From NCBI RefSeq assembly GCF_018678075.1, contig NZ_JAHHIR010000006.1, forward strand, positions 1 through 39,422: 39,422 nt of DNA, given 5' to 3'. The DNA comes from Epibacterium ulvae. Its GTDB lineage: Bacteria; Pseudomonadota; Alphaproteobacteria; Rhodobacterales; Rhodobacteraceae. This document shows, one piece after another, positions 16,260 through 25,392 of this stretch; the stretch's first letter is position 1; every line of letters starts with the position of its first letter. A program made the position numbers and the translations under genes. Under the pieces are notes generated by a model. That model was not told the DNA's origin, made no database searches, and was given only the letters and a program-made list of their open reading frames with translations.

Positions 16260-17447
16260 ATGATCCCGTCCGTCTTGCCCACCTATTCGCGCGCCCCGCT
16301 GCACTTCGTCAAAGGCGAAGGCTCCTGGCTGGTGGATACCGATGGCCGACGCTATCTGGATCTGGGCTCCGGCATCGCGGTCAACGCCTTGGGCCACGCC
16401 AATCCCAAACTGGTAGAGGTGCTGACAACCCAGGCGCAAAACCTGTGGCACGTGTCAAACCTCTATGAGATCCCGCAACAACAGGCGCTTGCCGACACGC
16501 TGGTGGACAATACATTTGCCGACACCGTGTTCTTCACCAATTCCGGCACCGAAAGCTGTGAACTGGCGATCAAAATGGCACGGAAGTATTTTGCCGATGC
16601 AGGCCAGCCGGACCGGGTTGAGATTATCACCTTTGATGGCTCCTTCCATGGCCGGTCCTCGGCAGGCATCGCGGCCGCTGGCACGCCCAAAATGGTGGGC
16701 GGCTTTGGCCCAACGCTTCCGGGTTTTGTGCATCTTGCGTTTGGCGATCTGGATGGTGTGACCAATGCGATCACCGAACACACCGCCGCAGTCCTGATCG
16801 AGCCGATCCAGGGCGAAGGTGGCATCCGCGTGTTGCCAGACGCCGAGCTGAAACTGCTGCGCGAAATCTGTGATGAGGCTGGCATCTTGTTGATCCTCGA
16901 CGAAGTGCAATGCGGCGTCGGACGGACCGGCAAGCTGTTTGCTCATGAATGGGCCGGCATCACCCCCGACATCATGATGGTCGCCAAAGGCATCGGTGGG
17001 GGCTTCCCACTTGGGGCGGTCCTGGCCACCGAAAAAGCCGCCTCTGGCATGACTGCAGGCACCCATGGTTCCACCTATGGCGGCAACCCGCTGGGCTGTG
17101 CCGTCGGCAATGCGGTGATGGAAGAGGTTTCAAAGCCCGAATTCCTGGCCGAAGTGAACCGCAAATCCAGCCTGTTGCGGCAAAAACTGGAAGGCCTGGT
17201 CGCCGCCCATCCGGACATCTTTGACGAGGTGCGCGGCTCCGGTCTGATGCTGGGCCTAAAATGTGTCGTGCCCAATATCGACATGGTGCAGGCTGGCTAT
17301 GATGCATCCGTCATCACCATTCCAGCAGCGGAAAACGTCATCCGTCTCCTGCCTGCCCTGAACCTCACGGACGAAGACATAGCTGAGGCCTTCAACCGCC
17401 TGGACGCCGCCGCAAACCAGGTCGAAACCACCATCAAGGCCGCCTGA
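16260..17447 (+). CDS. argD: Acetylornithine aminotransferase
   Basis: The 395-aa class-III PLP aminotransferase has the normal length for ArgD. It starts at an ATG with AAGGA 8 bases upstream. Visible blocks are GSGIAVNALGHANPKLVEVL, FFTNSGTESCELAIKMARK (phosphate-binding region), FDGSFHGRSS, EPIQGEGGI, LILDEVQCGVGRTG with the PLP-ring Asp, and VAKGIGGGFPLGA, where K243 forms the Schiff base. The THGSTYGGNPLGCAVG block also fits. ArgD converts N-acetylglutamate semialdehyde to N-acetylornithine and can also act in lysine synthesis. It is followed by argF after 75 bases and preceded by the Arg-rich leader peptide. Confidence 0.96.
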   Translation: MIPSVLPTYSRAPLHFVKGEGSWLVDTDGRRYLDLGSGIAVNALGHANPKLVEVLTTQAQNLWHVSNLYEIPQQQALADTLVDNTFADTVFFTNSGTESCELAIKMARKYFADAGQPDRVEIITFDGSFHGRSSAGIAAAGTPKMVGGFGPTLPGFVHLAFGDLDGVTNAITEHTAAVLIEPIQGEGGIRVLPDAELKLLREICDEAGILLILDEVQCGVGRTGKLFAHEWAGITPDIMMVAKGIGGGFPLGAVLATEKAASGMTAGTHGSTYGGNPLGCAVGNAVMEEVSKPEFLAEVNRKSSLLRQKLEGLVAAHPDIFDEVRGSGLMLGLKCVVPNIDMVQAGYDASVITIPAAENVIRLLPALNLTDEDIAEAFNRLDAAANQVETTIKAA

Positions 17448-17476
17448 TTTCATCTTTTTACAAATACTTCGGGGGT

Positions 17477-17494
17477 ATGGGGGCTGGCCCCCAT
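17477..17494. repeat. G/C palindromic hairpin between argD and argF
   Basis: ATGGGGG and CCCCCAT form a perfect 7-bp stem around CTGG, preceded by the A/T-rich tract TTTTTACAAATACTTCGGGGG. No T-tract follows. It resembles short repeated intergenic hairpins of Roseobacter-group genomes, which I cannot check here. It could modulate the argF level. Confidence 0.55.
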
Positions 17495-17522
17495 CAGATC
17501 CTCCCCAGAACATGAGACCGAC

Positions 17523-18449
17523 ATGAACCACTTCCTCGATATCCACAAGACGGACGCCACCGCCCTCAGAGGCATGATTGACCAGGCCGCAGCGATGAAA
17601 ACCGCCCGTCAGGGCCGCCCCAAGGGCACGCCGGACGATGACCAACCCTTGGCCGGTCATATGGTTGCGCTGATCTTTGAAAAACCCTCAACCCGGACCC
17701 GCGTTTCTTTTGATGTGGGTGTGCGCCAGATGGGCGGCCAGACCATGGTGCTGTCTGGCCAGGATATGCAACTCGGCCATGGTGAGACCATCGCTGATAC
17801 CGCCCGTGTGCTCAGCTGTTACGTGGATATGATCATGATCCGGACCTTCGACGAAAGCGTCTTGCTTGAGATGGCAGACTACGCCGATGTGCCGGTGATC
17901 AACGGTCTGACCGACCGTTCCCACCCCTGCCAGATCATGGCCGATATTCTGACGTTCGAAGAACACCGCGGCCCGATCAAAGGCAAAAAGGTCGTTTGGA
18001 CCGGCGACGGCAACAATGTCTGTGCCTCGTTCCTGCATGCGGCTGGACAGTTCGGCTTTGATGTGACCTTCAGCGGCCCTGAACAATTGGACCCCGAAGA
18101 GGAATTCGTAGGCCTCGCCCGCAAAGCAGGCGTCAGCGTCACCATTGAACGCGATCCGATCAAAGCGGTTCAGGGCGCTGATCTGGTGGTGGCCGACACT
18201 TGGGTGTCGATGCATGACAGCCAATCCTCCAAGGAGCGGCGTCACAATATGCTGCGCTCCTATCAGGTCAACGATGCGCTGATGGCCCATGCCAAACCGG
18301 ATGCACTGTTCATGCATTGCCTGCCCGCCCACCGCGAAGAGGAAGTGACCTCAGCCGTGATGGATGGTCCGCAATCGGTGATTTTTGACGAGGCTGAAAA
18401 CCGTCTGCACGCGCAAAAAGCCGTCATGCGCTATTGCCTGGGCGTGTGA
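17523..18449 (+). CDS. argF: Ornithine carbamoyltransferase
   Basis: The 308-aa enzyme has all the catalytic motifs: carbamoyl-phosphate loop EKPSTRTR (STRTR at 56-60), HPCQ at 134-137, and HCLPAHR at 265-271 with the catalytic Cys. An SxxxGDGNN-type segment ([16 protein letters not shown]) and DTWVSM complete the ornithine domain. It joins ornithine and carbamoyl phosphate to give citrulline in the cytoplasm, normally as a trimer. It lies 75 bases after argD on the same strand and is closed by a terminator at 18474. Both genes are probably under the same arginine-responsive leader. Confidence 0.97.
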   Translation: MNHFLDIHKTDATALRGMIDQAAAMKTARQGRPKGTPDDDQPLAGHMVALIFEKPSTRTRVSFDVGVRQMGGQTMVLSGQDMQLGHGETIADTARVLSCYVDMIMIRTFDESVLLEMADYADVPVINGLTDRSHPCQIMADILTFEEHRGPIKGKKVVWTGDGNNVCASFLHAAGQFGFDVTFSGPEQLDPEEEFVGLARKAGVSVTIERDPIKAVQGADLVVADTWVSMHDSQSSKERRHNMLRSYQVNDALMAHAKPDALFMHCLPAHREEEVTSAVMDGPQSVIFDEAENRLHAQKAVMRYCLGV

Positions 18450-18473
18450 TACGCCACTCAGTTTGTGAAAATG

Positions 18474-18504
18474 GGCCGTCCCTGATCTGGGGCGGCCTTT
18501 TTTA
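18474..18504 (+). terminator. Rho-independent terminator of argF
   Basis: GGGCCGTCC pairs with GGGGCGGCC (one G-T pair) around a 6-base loop and is followed by seven T residues at 18498-18504. It overlaps the last codon of the convergent pit gene. Confidence 0.82.
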
Positions 18505-19977
18505 TCCGGCAAAGGTCATCATAACCGTGAACAGCAGCGCCGACAGCGCCGCTGCGGCGGGCACGGTGAACATCCAGGCGACAACAATGGTCAGGAAATG
18601 ACTGCGCCGCACCAGCTTGCGACGGCGCACTTCTTCGGCGGGAAAGGCGGCCTGTTTGGGCTGGGACGTCTTCAGCCTCTGCCGCCTGCGTTTCATGTAC
18701 CATTCACGAAAGAAGCCAACTCCAAACACGCCGCCGACCGCAACATGGGTGGAGGAGACCGGTAGCCCCATCCAACTGGCCAGCAGCACGGTAATGGCAG
18801 CGGAGAGCGACACGCAAAACGCCCGCATTGGGTTCAGCTTGGTGATCTGATCCCCAACCATCCGGATGAGTTTGGGGCCAAAGAGAAACAGGCCAAAGGA
18901 AATCCCCAAGGCGCCGATCACCATGACCCAATTGGGCACCGCCACATCGGCCACGCTGGTGCCGGTCTGTGTCGCATGTACAATGGCGGCCAGTGGCCCC
19001 ACCGCATTGGCCACATCATTTGCCCCATGCGCAAAGGACAATAGGGTCGCCGAAATGATCAGCGGCACCGTAAACAGCGCCTTGATCGAACGGTTGCGAT
19101 TTTCCATGCCTCGCGCTTTGTATTCGATCAGCGGTGCTGCAATCACATAGGTCAAACAGCCGACGCCCAACCCCGCCAGTGGCACGGCTGAAGACGCACT
19201 GGTGAACAACCGGTCGACACCTTTGATCATCAGATAGGAGGTAAAAGCCCCCGCCATAATGGCCACCAGAACTGGGACCCAACGCACGGCAGCGGCGAGC
19301 TTGTCTCGTTGATACATGATCTGCGTTTTGACAAAAGCCAGGATTGCCGCCGCAACGACACCTCCCATAATCGGTGAGATGATCCAATTCGCCGCAATCA
19401 TAGCCACCAGAGGCCAGTTAACAGCGTCAAACCCAAGGGCGGCGATCCCGGATCCAAGGACCCCGCCAACAATCGAATGAGTGGTCGATACCGGCGCGCC
19501 GACCCAGGTTGCCAGATTGACCCAACCCGCCGCCGCGATAAGCGCGGCGAGCATGGCCCAGACCAACCCTTGTGTGTTGGTCACCGTTTCGATCTGTAAG
19601 ATATCGTATGAAATGGTGTGGATCACATCGCGTCCGGCGAGTAACGCACCGGCGCTTTCGGCCACCGCCGCCAACACAATCGCAACCCCCATCGGCAAGG
19701 CACGCGCGCCAACCGCAGGCCCCATATTGTTGGACACATCATTGGCCCCGATGTTCAACGCCATATAGGACCCAAAGACGGTCGCTGCGATCACCAATAG
19801 CAAATTGGGTTGTGCGCCCCAGACCACAGCGGCCACCAGCGCGGCCACCAGCAGGAAGGCAACGGCTATCGCGCGGCCAATGATGCTGCGTGCGACCGAT
19901 CCTGTGGCCAGCTCAATCCGCGAAATACGGCTGAGATCCTTGTCGAGGGTTTTCCAACCTTTCGGCACCGGCGACAT
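18502..19977 (-). CDS. pitA: Inorganic phosphate transporter, PiT family
   Basis: The 491-aa protein has about ten to twelve membrane helices and both PiT signature repeats: YMALNIGANDVSNNMGPAVGARAL in the first half and LLSFAHGANDVANAVGPLAA in the second. Each holds the GANDxxN core that binds phosphate and cation. The usual large hydrophilic loop is present between VKTQIMYQRDK and the second repeat, and both ends are Lys/Arg-rich. Pit proteins import Pi (as metal-phosphate with protons, or with sodium) across the inner membrane. It starts 21 bases after the Nudix hydrolase gene and is likely cotranscribed with it. Confidence 0.93.
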   Translation of the reverse strand: MSPVPKGWKTLDKDLSRISRIELATGSVARSIIGRAIAVAFLLVAALVAAVVWGAQPNLLLVIAATVFGSYMALNIGANDVSNNMGPAVGARALPMGVAIVLAAVAESAGALLAGRDVIHTISYDILQIETVTNTQGLVWAMLAALIAAAGWVNLATWVGAPVSTTHSIVGGVLGSGIAALGFDAVNWPLVAMIAANWIISPIMGGVVAAAILAFVKTQIMYQRDKLAAAVRWVPVLVAIMAGAFTSYLMIKGVDRLFTSASSAVPLAGLGVGCLTYVIAAPLIEYKARGMENRNRSIKALFTVPLIISATLLSFAHGANDVANAVGPLAAIVHATQTGTSVADVAVPNWVMVIGALGISFGLFLFGPKLIRMVGDQITKLNPMRAFCVSLSAAITVLLASWMGLPVSSTHVAVGGVFGVGFFREWYMKRRRQRLKTSQPKQAAFPAEEVRRRKLVRRSHFLTIVVAWMFTVPAAAALSALLFTVMMTFAG

Positions 19978-19998
19978 ATCGGCTCCTTTTTGAGTGGA

Positions 19999-20457
19999 TC
20001 AAAGACCCCGAAGCAGTTTTTGCAAAGCAGGCTCGTGAACAAGCGTCGCGGCCTCATCGGCAGGCATCCACTGGCGTTTGCGTTGGTGTACTTCCGGGTA
20101 GTCGTTGGACAGTTCCTGAACCTTGGCCGCATAGATCAGGGCGGTCACTGGCTCTTCGATGCCAGTGGCGCGCAGCTTGTGATAGTCGAAACTGCCGATC
20201 GGGTTCTCATCGGCTTCGGCTTTGACAACGCCTGCTTCTTCCCAGGCTTCTTGCAGCGCCGCTTGCGCACAGGTTTTGCCATCCATCGGCCAGCCTTTGG
20301 GGATGATCCAACGCCCGGTGCCGCGACTGGTGATCATCAACACCTCGGTGGTGTCGCCCACATGACGGTAACACAGCGCGGCAACCTGCAGCCGTTTTGG
20401 GCGCAAGAGCATGGGACGCAGATATTCTTCCCAAATATTTGAAAACATTGCCGTCAT
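19999..20457 (-). CDS. Nudix hydrolase (DIPP-like subgroup)
   Basis: The 152-aa protein has a Nudix box at residues 55-77, reading GWPMDG, then QEAWEEAGV. Compared with the consensus G-x5-E-x7-RE-x2-EE-xG, the first Glu is Lys and the Arg is Gln, while the metal-binding EAWEE core is kept. IIPKGWPMDGK resembles bacterial relatives of diphosphoinositol-polyphosphate/dinucleotide-polyphosphate hydrolases. The position just upstream of a PiT phosphate transporter, separated by 21 bases, suggests a role in phosphate or polyphosphate-type metabolism. The substrate is inferred only from context. Confidence 0.85.
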   Translation of the reverse strand: MTAMFSNIWEEYLRPMLLRPKRLQVAALCYRHVGDTTEVLMITSRGTGRWIIPKGWPMDGKTCAQAALQEAWEEAGVVKAEADENPIGSFDYHKLRATGIEEPVTALIYAAKVQELSNDYPEVHQRKRQWMPADEAATLVHEPALQKLLRGL

Positions 20458-20650
20458 GATCGGTGGTAGTATACCAGTTGTGGCGAGAAAATTTTTCTGA
20501 ATGTAACGATTTTGTACGCGGGTTCAAGGTTTTGGCGCTGGATTTACGGGCATCTCTGGTGACAATTTGTGACAATCACACAAAATGTTGATACTTGGTC
20601 GCACAATACTGGATGTAGGTTGCAATGAGGTGACCGTATTCGCTTTTTGA

Positions 20651-23116
20651 TTATGGTTTTGTGCTGCGACGCTTGGCGCGCAAGGTCGGGTCCGCTTCGG
20701 TTGGATCCTCAGGCCAGGGATGTTTGGGATACTGCGCGCGCATGTCTTTGCGCACATCCGCATAGGATCCGGCCCAAAACCCCGGCAGGTCGCGGGTGAT
20801 CTGAATGGGGCGTTGCGCGGGTGACAAAAGAGTGACCTTCAAGGCTTCGCCGCCAATCCGCGGATGCCGGGTCACGCCGAACATCTCTTGCAGGCGCACC
20901 TCGATCGCTGGGATCTCACCGGAATAGTCGATCGGTATCTTGCGCCCCAATGGCGTTTTGAAGCTGCCGGGTGCTTCGCGGTCCAACAGCAGCGTTTGAT
21001 CCCAACTGAGCACGGCCTGCAGGGCGGGCAGCAGGTCAAAGCGTTTCCAATCCTCGACGGTGCGTTGGCGGCCCAACATGGGCAGCAGCCAGTCCTCTAA
21101 GGTCTCCAACAGGGCAAGGGTTGTGAAATTCGGCAGATCATGGCCCTCGGCGCGGACCAGCTCAACCCGAGCGACAAGGCGCGCGGCCGCGGGTGAAAAC
21201 CGCAGGCCCAGATCGCGCACACCGTCCAGCATGGCGCGGGCAATGACGTCTTGTGGGGCGTCCTTCCAGATCTGGTCTTCCAATGTGATCGCACCAAGAC
21301 GTTCCTGTTTTCGGGCCACAACGCGGCGGTCGCGTTTGGACCATTCACAGTGATCAACCTCGGTAATTTGTCTTGCAAAAAGCGTGCGGATCTCGCTCAG
21401 GGTGATTTGCGCGGCCATGCGAATGCGGGCCTCGCGCGGGTTTCCATCAGTGTCGATAGCCACCAAAAACGGCGCGTTGGCCAGACCATCGGCGGCATCC
21501 ATTACGGCACCTTTGCCGCCCGACAGAACAAAGCGGGGGATATCGCCCTTGCGGCGCTGACCGATTCGATCGGGATAGGCCAGGGCCGCCATCGCGGCAG
21601 GCGACAGGTCCGAGGTTTTGTCCGGTGCTTGCCGTTGTAGGCGCTTGGTTTCGGATTTGATCCGGTCAACGGCTTGGCGGTTCACCTGAAAGCGACGGCG
21701 TTGGGCAAAGGCCTTGGAGTCCCTCAGAAGTTCCATCCTGAGAGCAAGGTCCGGTGGCGCGCCGCGCAACGGGTCCGTTTCGCCGCAGAGCGCACAAAGC
21801 GGCGCGGCGGCGGGACCTGCGTTCAGGAGCAGATGTCCAAGGCGCGGATGCAGCGGCAGTTTCGCCAAAGCCTTGCCATGGGCGGTGATCCGCCCGTGCC
21901 CGTCCAAGGCGCCAAGCAGGGTCAAAAGCGTCTGTGCCTCGCTCAAAGTCCCGCTGGGTGGCGGTGTGAGAAAGGCGAGATCGCTGGGCTGTGCTCCCCA
22001 AAGCGCAAGCTCCAGCGCCAGGGGTGTCAGGTCCGCCGCCTCAATCTCGGCCGGAGGGAAGGCCATCAGCGCGCCTTCCTCGCCCTTGGTCCACAGACGA
22101 TAACATATGCCCTCTGACACCCGCCCGGCGCGGCCTTGTCGCTGGGTCGCCTCGGCGCGGGTGACCCGCTCGGTGACCAGCCTGGACATGCCAGAGCCCG
22201 GATCAAACCGCGCGCGCCGCGCCTGACCCATATCCACCACCACCCGCACATCTTGGATGGTGAGCGAGGTTTCTGCGATCGAGGTGGCCAGCACCACTTT
22301 GCGTCCCTCGGCTACTGGGCGGATCGCGGCTTGTTGCTCAGTAAAGGGAAGGGCGCCGAACAGCGGGCGGATGGTGCAGTTTTCTGGCAGGCGCGCAGCC
22401 AAGGCCGCCGCGGTTCGGCGGATTTCGCCCTCACCTGGCAGGAAAGCTAGGATTGCGCCGCCTATGCTGCGGGTCTCTTTCTCGGCTCGGGTGATGAGGT
22501 CGACCAACGCGTCCACTTTGCGGGCTTTGGGCGACAGAGGCTTGTCCAGCCAACGGGTTTCGACCGCAAAACTACGTCCTTCGGATGTCACCATCGGCGC
22601 GTCCATCAATTGCGCTACGGGGCCTGCATCTAGCGTGGCCGACATGGCCAACAGCATCAGATCATCGCGCAGCGCCTCGGTGACCTCAAGGCATAGCGCG
22701 AGGCCGAAGTCCGCGTTCAGGGAGCGTTCGTGAAACTCATCAAAGATCACCGCGCCGATGCCGGGCAGGTCGGGGTCAGATTGCAGCATCCGGGTCAGGA
22801 TACCTTCGGTCACGACCTCGATACGGGTGGCTTCGGAGGTCTTGGCCGCACCGCGCATACGATAACCAACGGCCTGACCCACGGGCTCACCCAGCGTTTC
22901 CGCCATCCGTTCCGCAGCGGCGCGCGCGGCCAGTCGGCGGGGTTCCAACATCAGGATCCGACCGATGCAGAGCTCAGCCTCCAGCATCGCCAACGGCACC
23001 CGTGTGGTTTTCCCGGCACCGGGCGGTGCTTGCAGGACCGCGCGTCCGCGCGTGCGCAGGGCGGTGATCAACTCGGGCAGGGCGTCTTCGATGGGCAGGC
23101 GATGGGGCGTGTTCAT
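20651..23116 (-). CDS. hrpB: ATP-dependent helicase HrpB
   Basis: The 821-aa DExH helicase has Walker A PPGAGKTT at 31-38, motif Ia EPRRLAARAAA, motif II DEFH at 126-129, motif III SAT at 159-161, then VLATSIAETSLTIQDV and the motif VI region RAEATQRQGRAGR. Helicase-associated and HrpB-specific C-terminal regions follow, including VLSWDQTLLLDREAPGSFKTPLG and the final IQITRDLPGFWAGSY. HrpB is a cytoplasmic RNA-type helicase of poorly defined function, usually about 800-850 aa, so this copy is full length. It stands alone, divergent from meaB. Confidence 0.94.
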   Translation of the reverse strand: MNTPHRLPIEDALPELITALRTRGRAVLQAPPGAGKTTRVPLAMLEAELCIGRILMLEPRRLAARAAAERMAETLGEPVGQAVGYRMRGAAKTSEATRIEVVTEGILTRMLQSDPDLPGIGAVIFDEFHERSLNADFGLALCLEVTEALRDDLMLLAMSATLDAGPVAQLMDAPMVTSEGRSFAVETRWLDKPLSPKARKVDALVDLITRAEKETRSIGGAILAFLPGEGEIRRTAAALAARLPENCTIRPLFGALPFTEQQAAIRPVAEGRKVVLATSIAETSLTIQDVRVVVDMGQARRARFDPGSGMSRLVTERVTRAEATQRQGRAGRVSEGICYRLWTKGEEGALMAFPPAEIEAADLTPLALELALWGAQPSDLAFLTPPPSGTLSEAQTLLTLLGALDGHGRITAHGKALAKLPLHPRLGHLLLNAGPAAAPLCALCGETDPLRGAPPDLALRMELLRDSKAFAQRRRFQVNRQAVDRIKSETKRLQRQAPDKTSDLSPAAMAALAYPDRIGQRRKGDIPRFVLSGGKGAVMDAADGLANAPFLVAIDTDGNPREARIRMAAQITLSEIRTLFARQITEVDHCEWSKRDRRVVARKQERLGAITLEDQIWKDAPQDVIARAMLDGVRDLGLRFSPAAARLVARVELVRAEGHDLPNFTTLALLETLEDWLLPMLGRQRTVEDWKRFDLLPALQAVLSWDQTLLLDREAPGSFKTPLGRKIPIDYSGEIPAIEVRLQEMFGVTRHPRIGGEALKVTLLSPAQRPIQITRDLPGFWAGSYADVRKDMRAQYPKHPWPEDPTEADPTLRAKRRSTKP

Positions 23117-23293
23117 GCCGTCTTATTGCCAGAGACAGCCGAAAGGTCCAGTGATCCCGACCAGCTTGGTGGTAGACACGGGTGAATTCGCGCGGTTTGA
23201 TCCCAGCCGACCTGCCACCTTTTGTCCTAGCCAAGAGACTGGACTTTGCGCGGGCAGTTGGGTTGAAGTCTGCGAAAGGTTTGGAGGACGGGT

Positions 23294-24277
23294 ATGGTTC
23301 GCGATATTGCGCAACTGGGTGACGGGATCTTGAACGGAGAGCGGCGCGCGCTGGCGCGGGCCATTACCTTGATCGAAAGCGGTCGCGCCGATCATCGCAG
23401 CGACGCCGAAGCCCTGTTGCAGCATGTGCAATCGGCAAACCGACAAGCCCTGCGCATCGGGCTGTCCGGAACGCCCGGCGTGGGCAAGTCCACCTTTATT
23501 GAGACCTTTGGCATGATGCTGATCGGGCTTGGCCTGCGTGTGGCGGTGCTGGCGGTTGATCCCAGTTCCACACGGTCGGGCGGCTCGATTTTGGGCGACA
23601 AGACCCGGATGGAACACCTAAGTCGCGAGCGAAATGCTTTTATCCGCCCATCGCCCAGCCAGAACCATCTGGGCGGGGTGGCGCGGCGCACGCGGGAAGC
23701 GGTCGCCCTGTGCGAGGCGGCCTCCTTTGACGTGGTGCTGATCGAAACGGTGGGCGTGGGCCAGTCCGAAACCGTGGTGTCCGAACTGTGTGATTTGTTC
23801 CTGCTGCTTTTGGCCCCTGCGGGCGGGGATGAGCTGCAGGGCGTCAAACGCGGCATTATGGAAATGGCCGACATGATCCTGGTCAACAAGGCCGACGGTG
23901 ATCTGAAATCCGCCGCCACCCGCACCTGCGCGGATTATGCCGGTGCTCTGCGGTTGCTGCGCAAACGCTCGCAAGACCCCGATGGCTACCCCTGTGCCAA
24001 ATTGGTCTCGGCGATCGAGCAAAATGGCCTGCAGGAGGCCTGGCAGGCGATTCAGACCCTCATCACCTGGCGCCGGGACAATAGCCATTGGGAGGCGCGT
24101 CGGGCAGGGCAGGCCGCCTATTGGTTTGACCAGGAGGTGCGCAGCGCGCTTTTGGCGCAATTGAACACAAGCGATGTGAAGCAGCAAATGGCCGATCTTG
24201 CAGCGCAGGTCTCCGCGGGTGAAGTGTCCCCAACAGCCGCCGCCGCGCGGCTCCTTGACGGGTTAAAAGCCCGCTAA
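23294..24277 (+). CDS. meaB: Methylmalonyl-CoA mutase-associated G3E GTPase MeaB
   Basis: The 327-aa GTPase has a P-loop GTPGVGKS at 59-66, AVDPSSTRSGGSILGDKTRM (90-105), SPSQNHLGGVARRTREAV, the switch region ETVGVGQSE at 151-159, and the base-specificity motif NKAD at 198-201. These are the signatures of MeaB/ArgK, the chaperone that protects and reloads the B12-dependent methylmalonyl-CoA mutase used in propionate and ethylmalonyl-CoA metabolism. The mutase gene is not in this window. Calling it an arginine/ornithine transport ATPase (ArgK) would be the old misnomer. The C-terminal helix region ends normally. Confidence 0.94.
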   Translation: MVRDIAQLGDGILNGERRALARAITLIESGRADHRSDAEALLQHVQSANRQALRIGLSGTPGVGKSTFIETFGMMLIGLGLRVAVLAVDPSSTRSGGSILGDKTRMEHLSRERNAFIRPSPSQNHLGGVARRTREAVALCEAASFDVVLIETVGVGQSETVVSELCDLFLLLLAPAGGDELQGVKRGIMEMADMILVNKADGDLKSAATRTCADYAGALRLLRKRSQDPDGYPCAKLVSAIEQNGLQEAWQAIQTLITWRRDNSHWEARRAGQAAYWFDQEVRSALLAQLNTSDVKQQMADLAAQVSAGEVSPTAAAARLLDGLKAR

Positions 24278-24436
24278 ACGCAATCGCGCCTGCGCGTTGG
24301 CATTTGAGGGCGAAAAAGAGGGCGATTTCAGACGCAAACCCCTCTTGTCCTGCGACAACAGTCTGGGTAGGAAAGCCGCGAAAACGATGCTTTTCGAGAA
24401 TCTGCCCGGACGCGCCATAAAAGCTTTGCATATGGC

Positions 24437-24465
24437 TTGACCCGGACACCGATTCCTCCTAAACG
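24437..24465 (+). promoter_or_regulatory. Possible sigma-70-type promoter of rpmB
   Basis: TTGACC at 24437-24442 and TAAACG at 24460-24465 are separated by 17 bases, about 120 bases upstream of the rpmB start. The -10 element is imperfect, so this is tentative. Confidence 0.35.
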
Positions 24466-24481
24466 CATCCAACCAGTTTTC

Positions 24482-24504
24482 GGGCGCAGCCAATGGCCGC
24501 GCCC
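24482..24504. promoter_or_regulatory. Hairpin in the rpmB leader
   Basis: GGGCGC and GCGCCC pair, and inside them GCC pairs with GGC around AAT, giving a strong near-continuous stem. It lies in the presumed 5' untranslated region of rpmB, about 80 bases before the ATG. It could be a control structure or an early terminator; no T-tract follows. Confidence 0.4.
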
Positions 24505-24584
24505 TTGTGATTTGGCACTTGATTCGGCGCATTGGCGATTTGGCCAGCCTCGGTTTTGGTGCCCCAGAAACGAAGGATGAAACC

Positions 24585-24875
24585 ATGTCGCGTCGTTGCG
24601 AACTGACCGGAAAAGGCCCGATGACTGGCAACAATGTCAGCCATGCTAAAAACAGAACTCGTCGTCGGTTTTTGCCGAACCTAAACGATGTGACCCTGCA
24701 GTCTGAGACTCTGGGCCGTGGCGTAAAGTTCCGCATTTCGGCGGCAGCTCTGCGCTCTGTTGATCACCGTGGTGGTCTGGACGCGTTCCTGGCAAAAGCC
24801 AAAGATGAAGAGCTGTCCTCAAACGCTCTGAAACTCAAGAAAGAAATCGCCAAGGCACAGGCTGTAGAAGCTTAA
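24585..24875 (+). CDS. rpmB: 50S ribosomal protein L28
   Basis: The 96-aa protein begins [33 protein letters not shown], the unmistakable start of bacterial L28 (alphaproteobacterial length, with the C-terminal KKEIAKAQ extension). The ATG at 24585 has GAAGGA about 8 bases upstream; the open frame extends 26 codons further but without family similarity. L28 is a component of the large ribosomal subunit. The gene is monocistronic, with a terminator at 24903. Confidence 0.97.
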   Translation: MSRRCELTGKGPMTGNNVSHAKNRTRRRFLPNLNDVTLQSETLGRGVKFRISAAALRSVDHRGGLDAFLAKAKDEELSSNALKLKKEIAKAQAVEA

Positions 24876-24902
24876 TTCGCTGCCTGAGATTTGATGAATT
24901 TG

Positions 24903-24937
24903 AAACGCCGCATGGGACCTTCCCGCGCGGCGTTTTT
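24903..24937 (+). terminator. Rho-independent terminator of rpmB
   Basis: AAACGCCGC and GCGGCGTTT form a perfect 9-bp stem ending in five T residues at 24933-24937, 28 bases past the rpmB stop. Confidence 0.9.
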
Positions 24938-24990
24938 GCTTGTCGTTTTGTCGCCTTGTATTGCCTGCGCACAACCGGCATAGATTGCGC

Positions 24991-25341
24991 ATGACACGTG
25001 TGTGGCAGATAGGTTTGGTCTGTGTTCTGGCCTGTACGCTGATCCTTCAGGGGCAAAGCGCGGCCGCGCGTGTCACGATGACCGATGCAGCGGGTCAGAT
25101 CGTGATCTGCACCGGCACTGGCCCCATGACCGTTTATGTGGACGCGGATGGCCAACCTGTGGACGCGCCGGTGCCGTGTCCGGACTGCCTGATTCTCTCA
25201 GTTGTGGCGCTGCTCACATCCGCGCAAGTGGTTTCACCGCCAAGCGCGCTGTCATCAGGCACCACTTTGCCTGACCAAGACCTGCGCGTCGCAGGGACAC
25301 AGATTTCCCCCAGCGCCCGCGCACCGCCGAAACTCGTTTAG
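24991..25341 (+). CDS. Small secreted Cys-containing protein (DUF2946-like), partner of PCuAC
   Basis: From the ATG at 24991 the protein is 116 aa. It has a signal peptide or membrane anchor (QIGLVCVLACTLILQGQSAAA), then VICTGTGPMTVYVDADGQP and PVPCPDC. The C...CPDC arrangement and the position just upstream of a PCuAC copper chaperone match the small DUF2946-like proteins often found there. A role in periplasmic copper handling is inferred from neighbourhood only. The spacer to the next gene is 51 bases, so they are probably cotranscribed. Confidence 0.65.
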   Translation: MTRVWQIGLVCVLACTLILQGQSAAARVTMTDAAGQIVICTGTGPMTVYVDADGQPVDAPVPCPDCLILSVVALLTSAQVVSPPSALSSGTTLPDQDLRVAGTQISPSARAPPKLV

Positions 25342-25392
25342 ATCCTGATTCCCCAATTCCAATACCCTGATCTAAAGAAAGCGGAGACTGTT

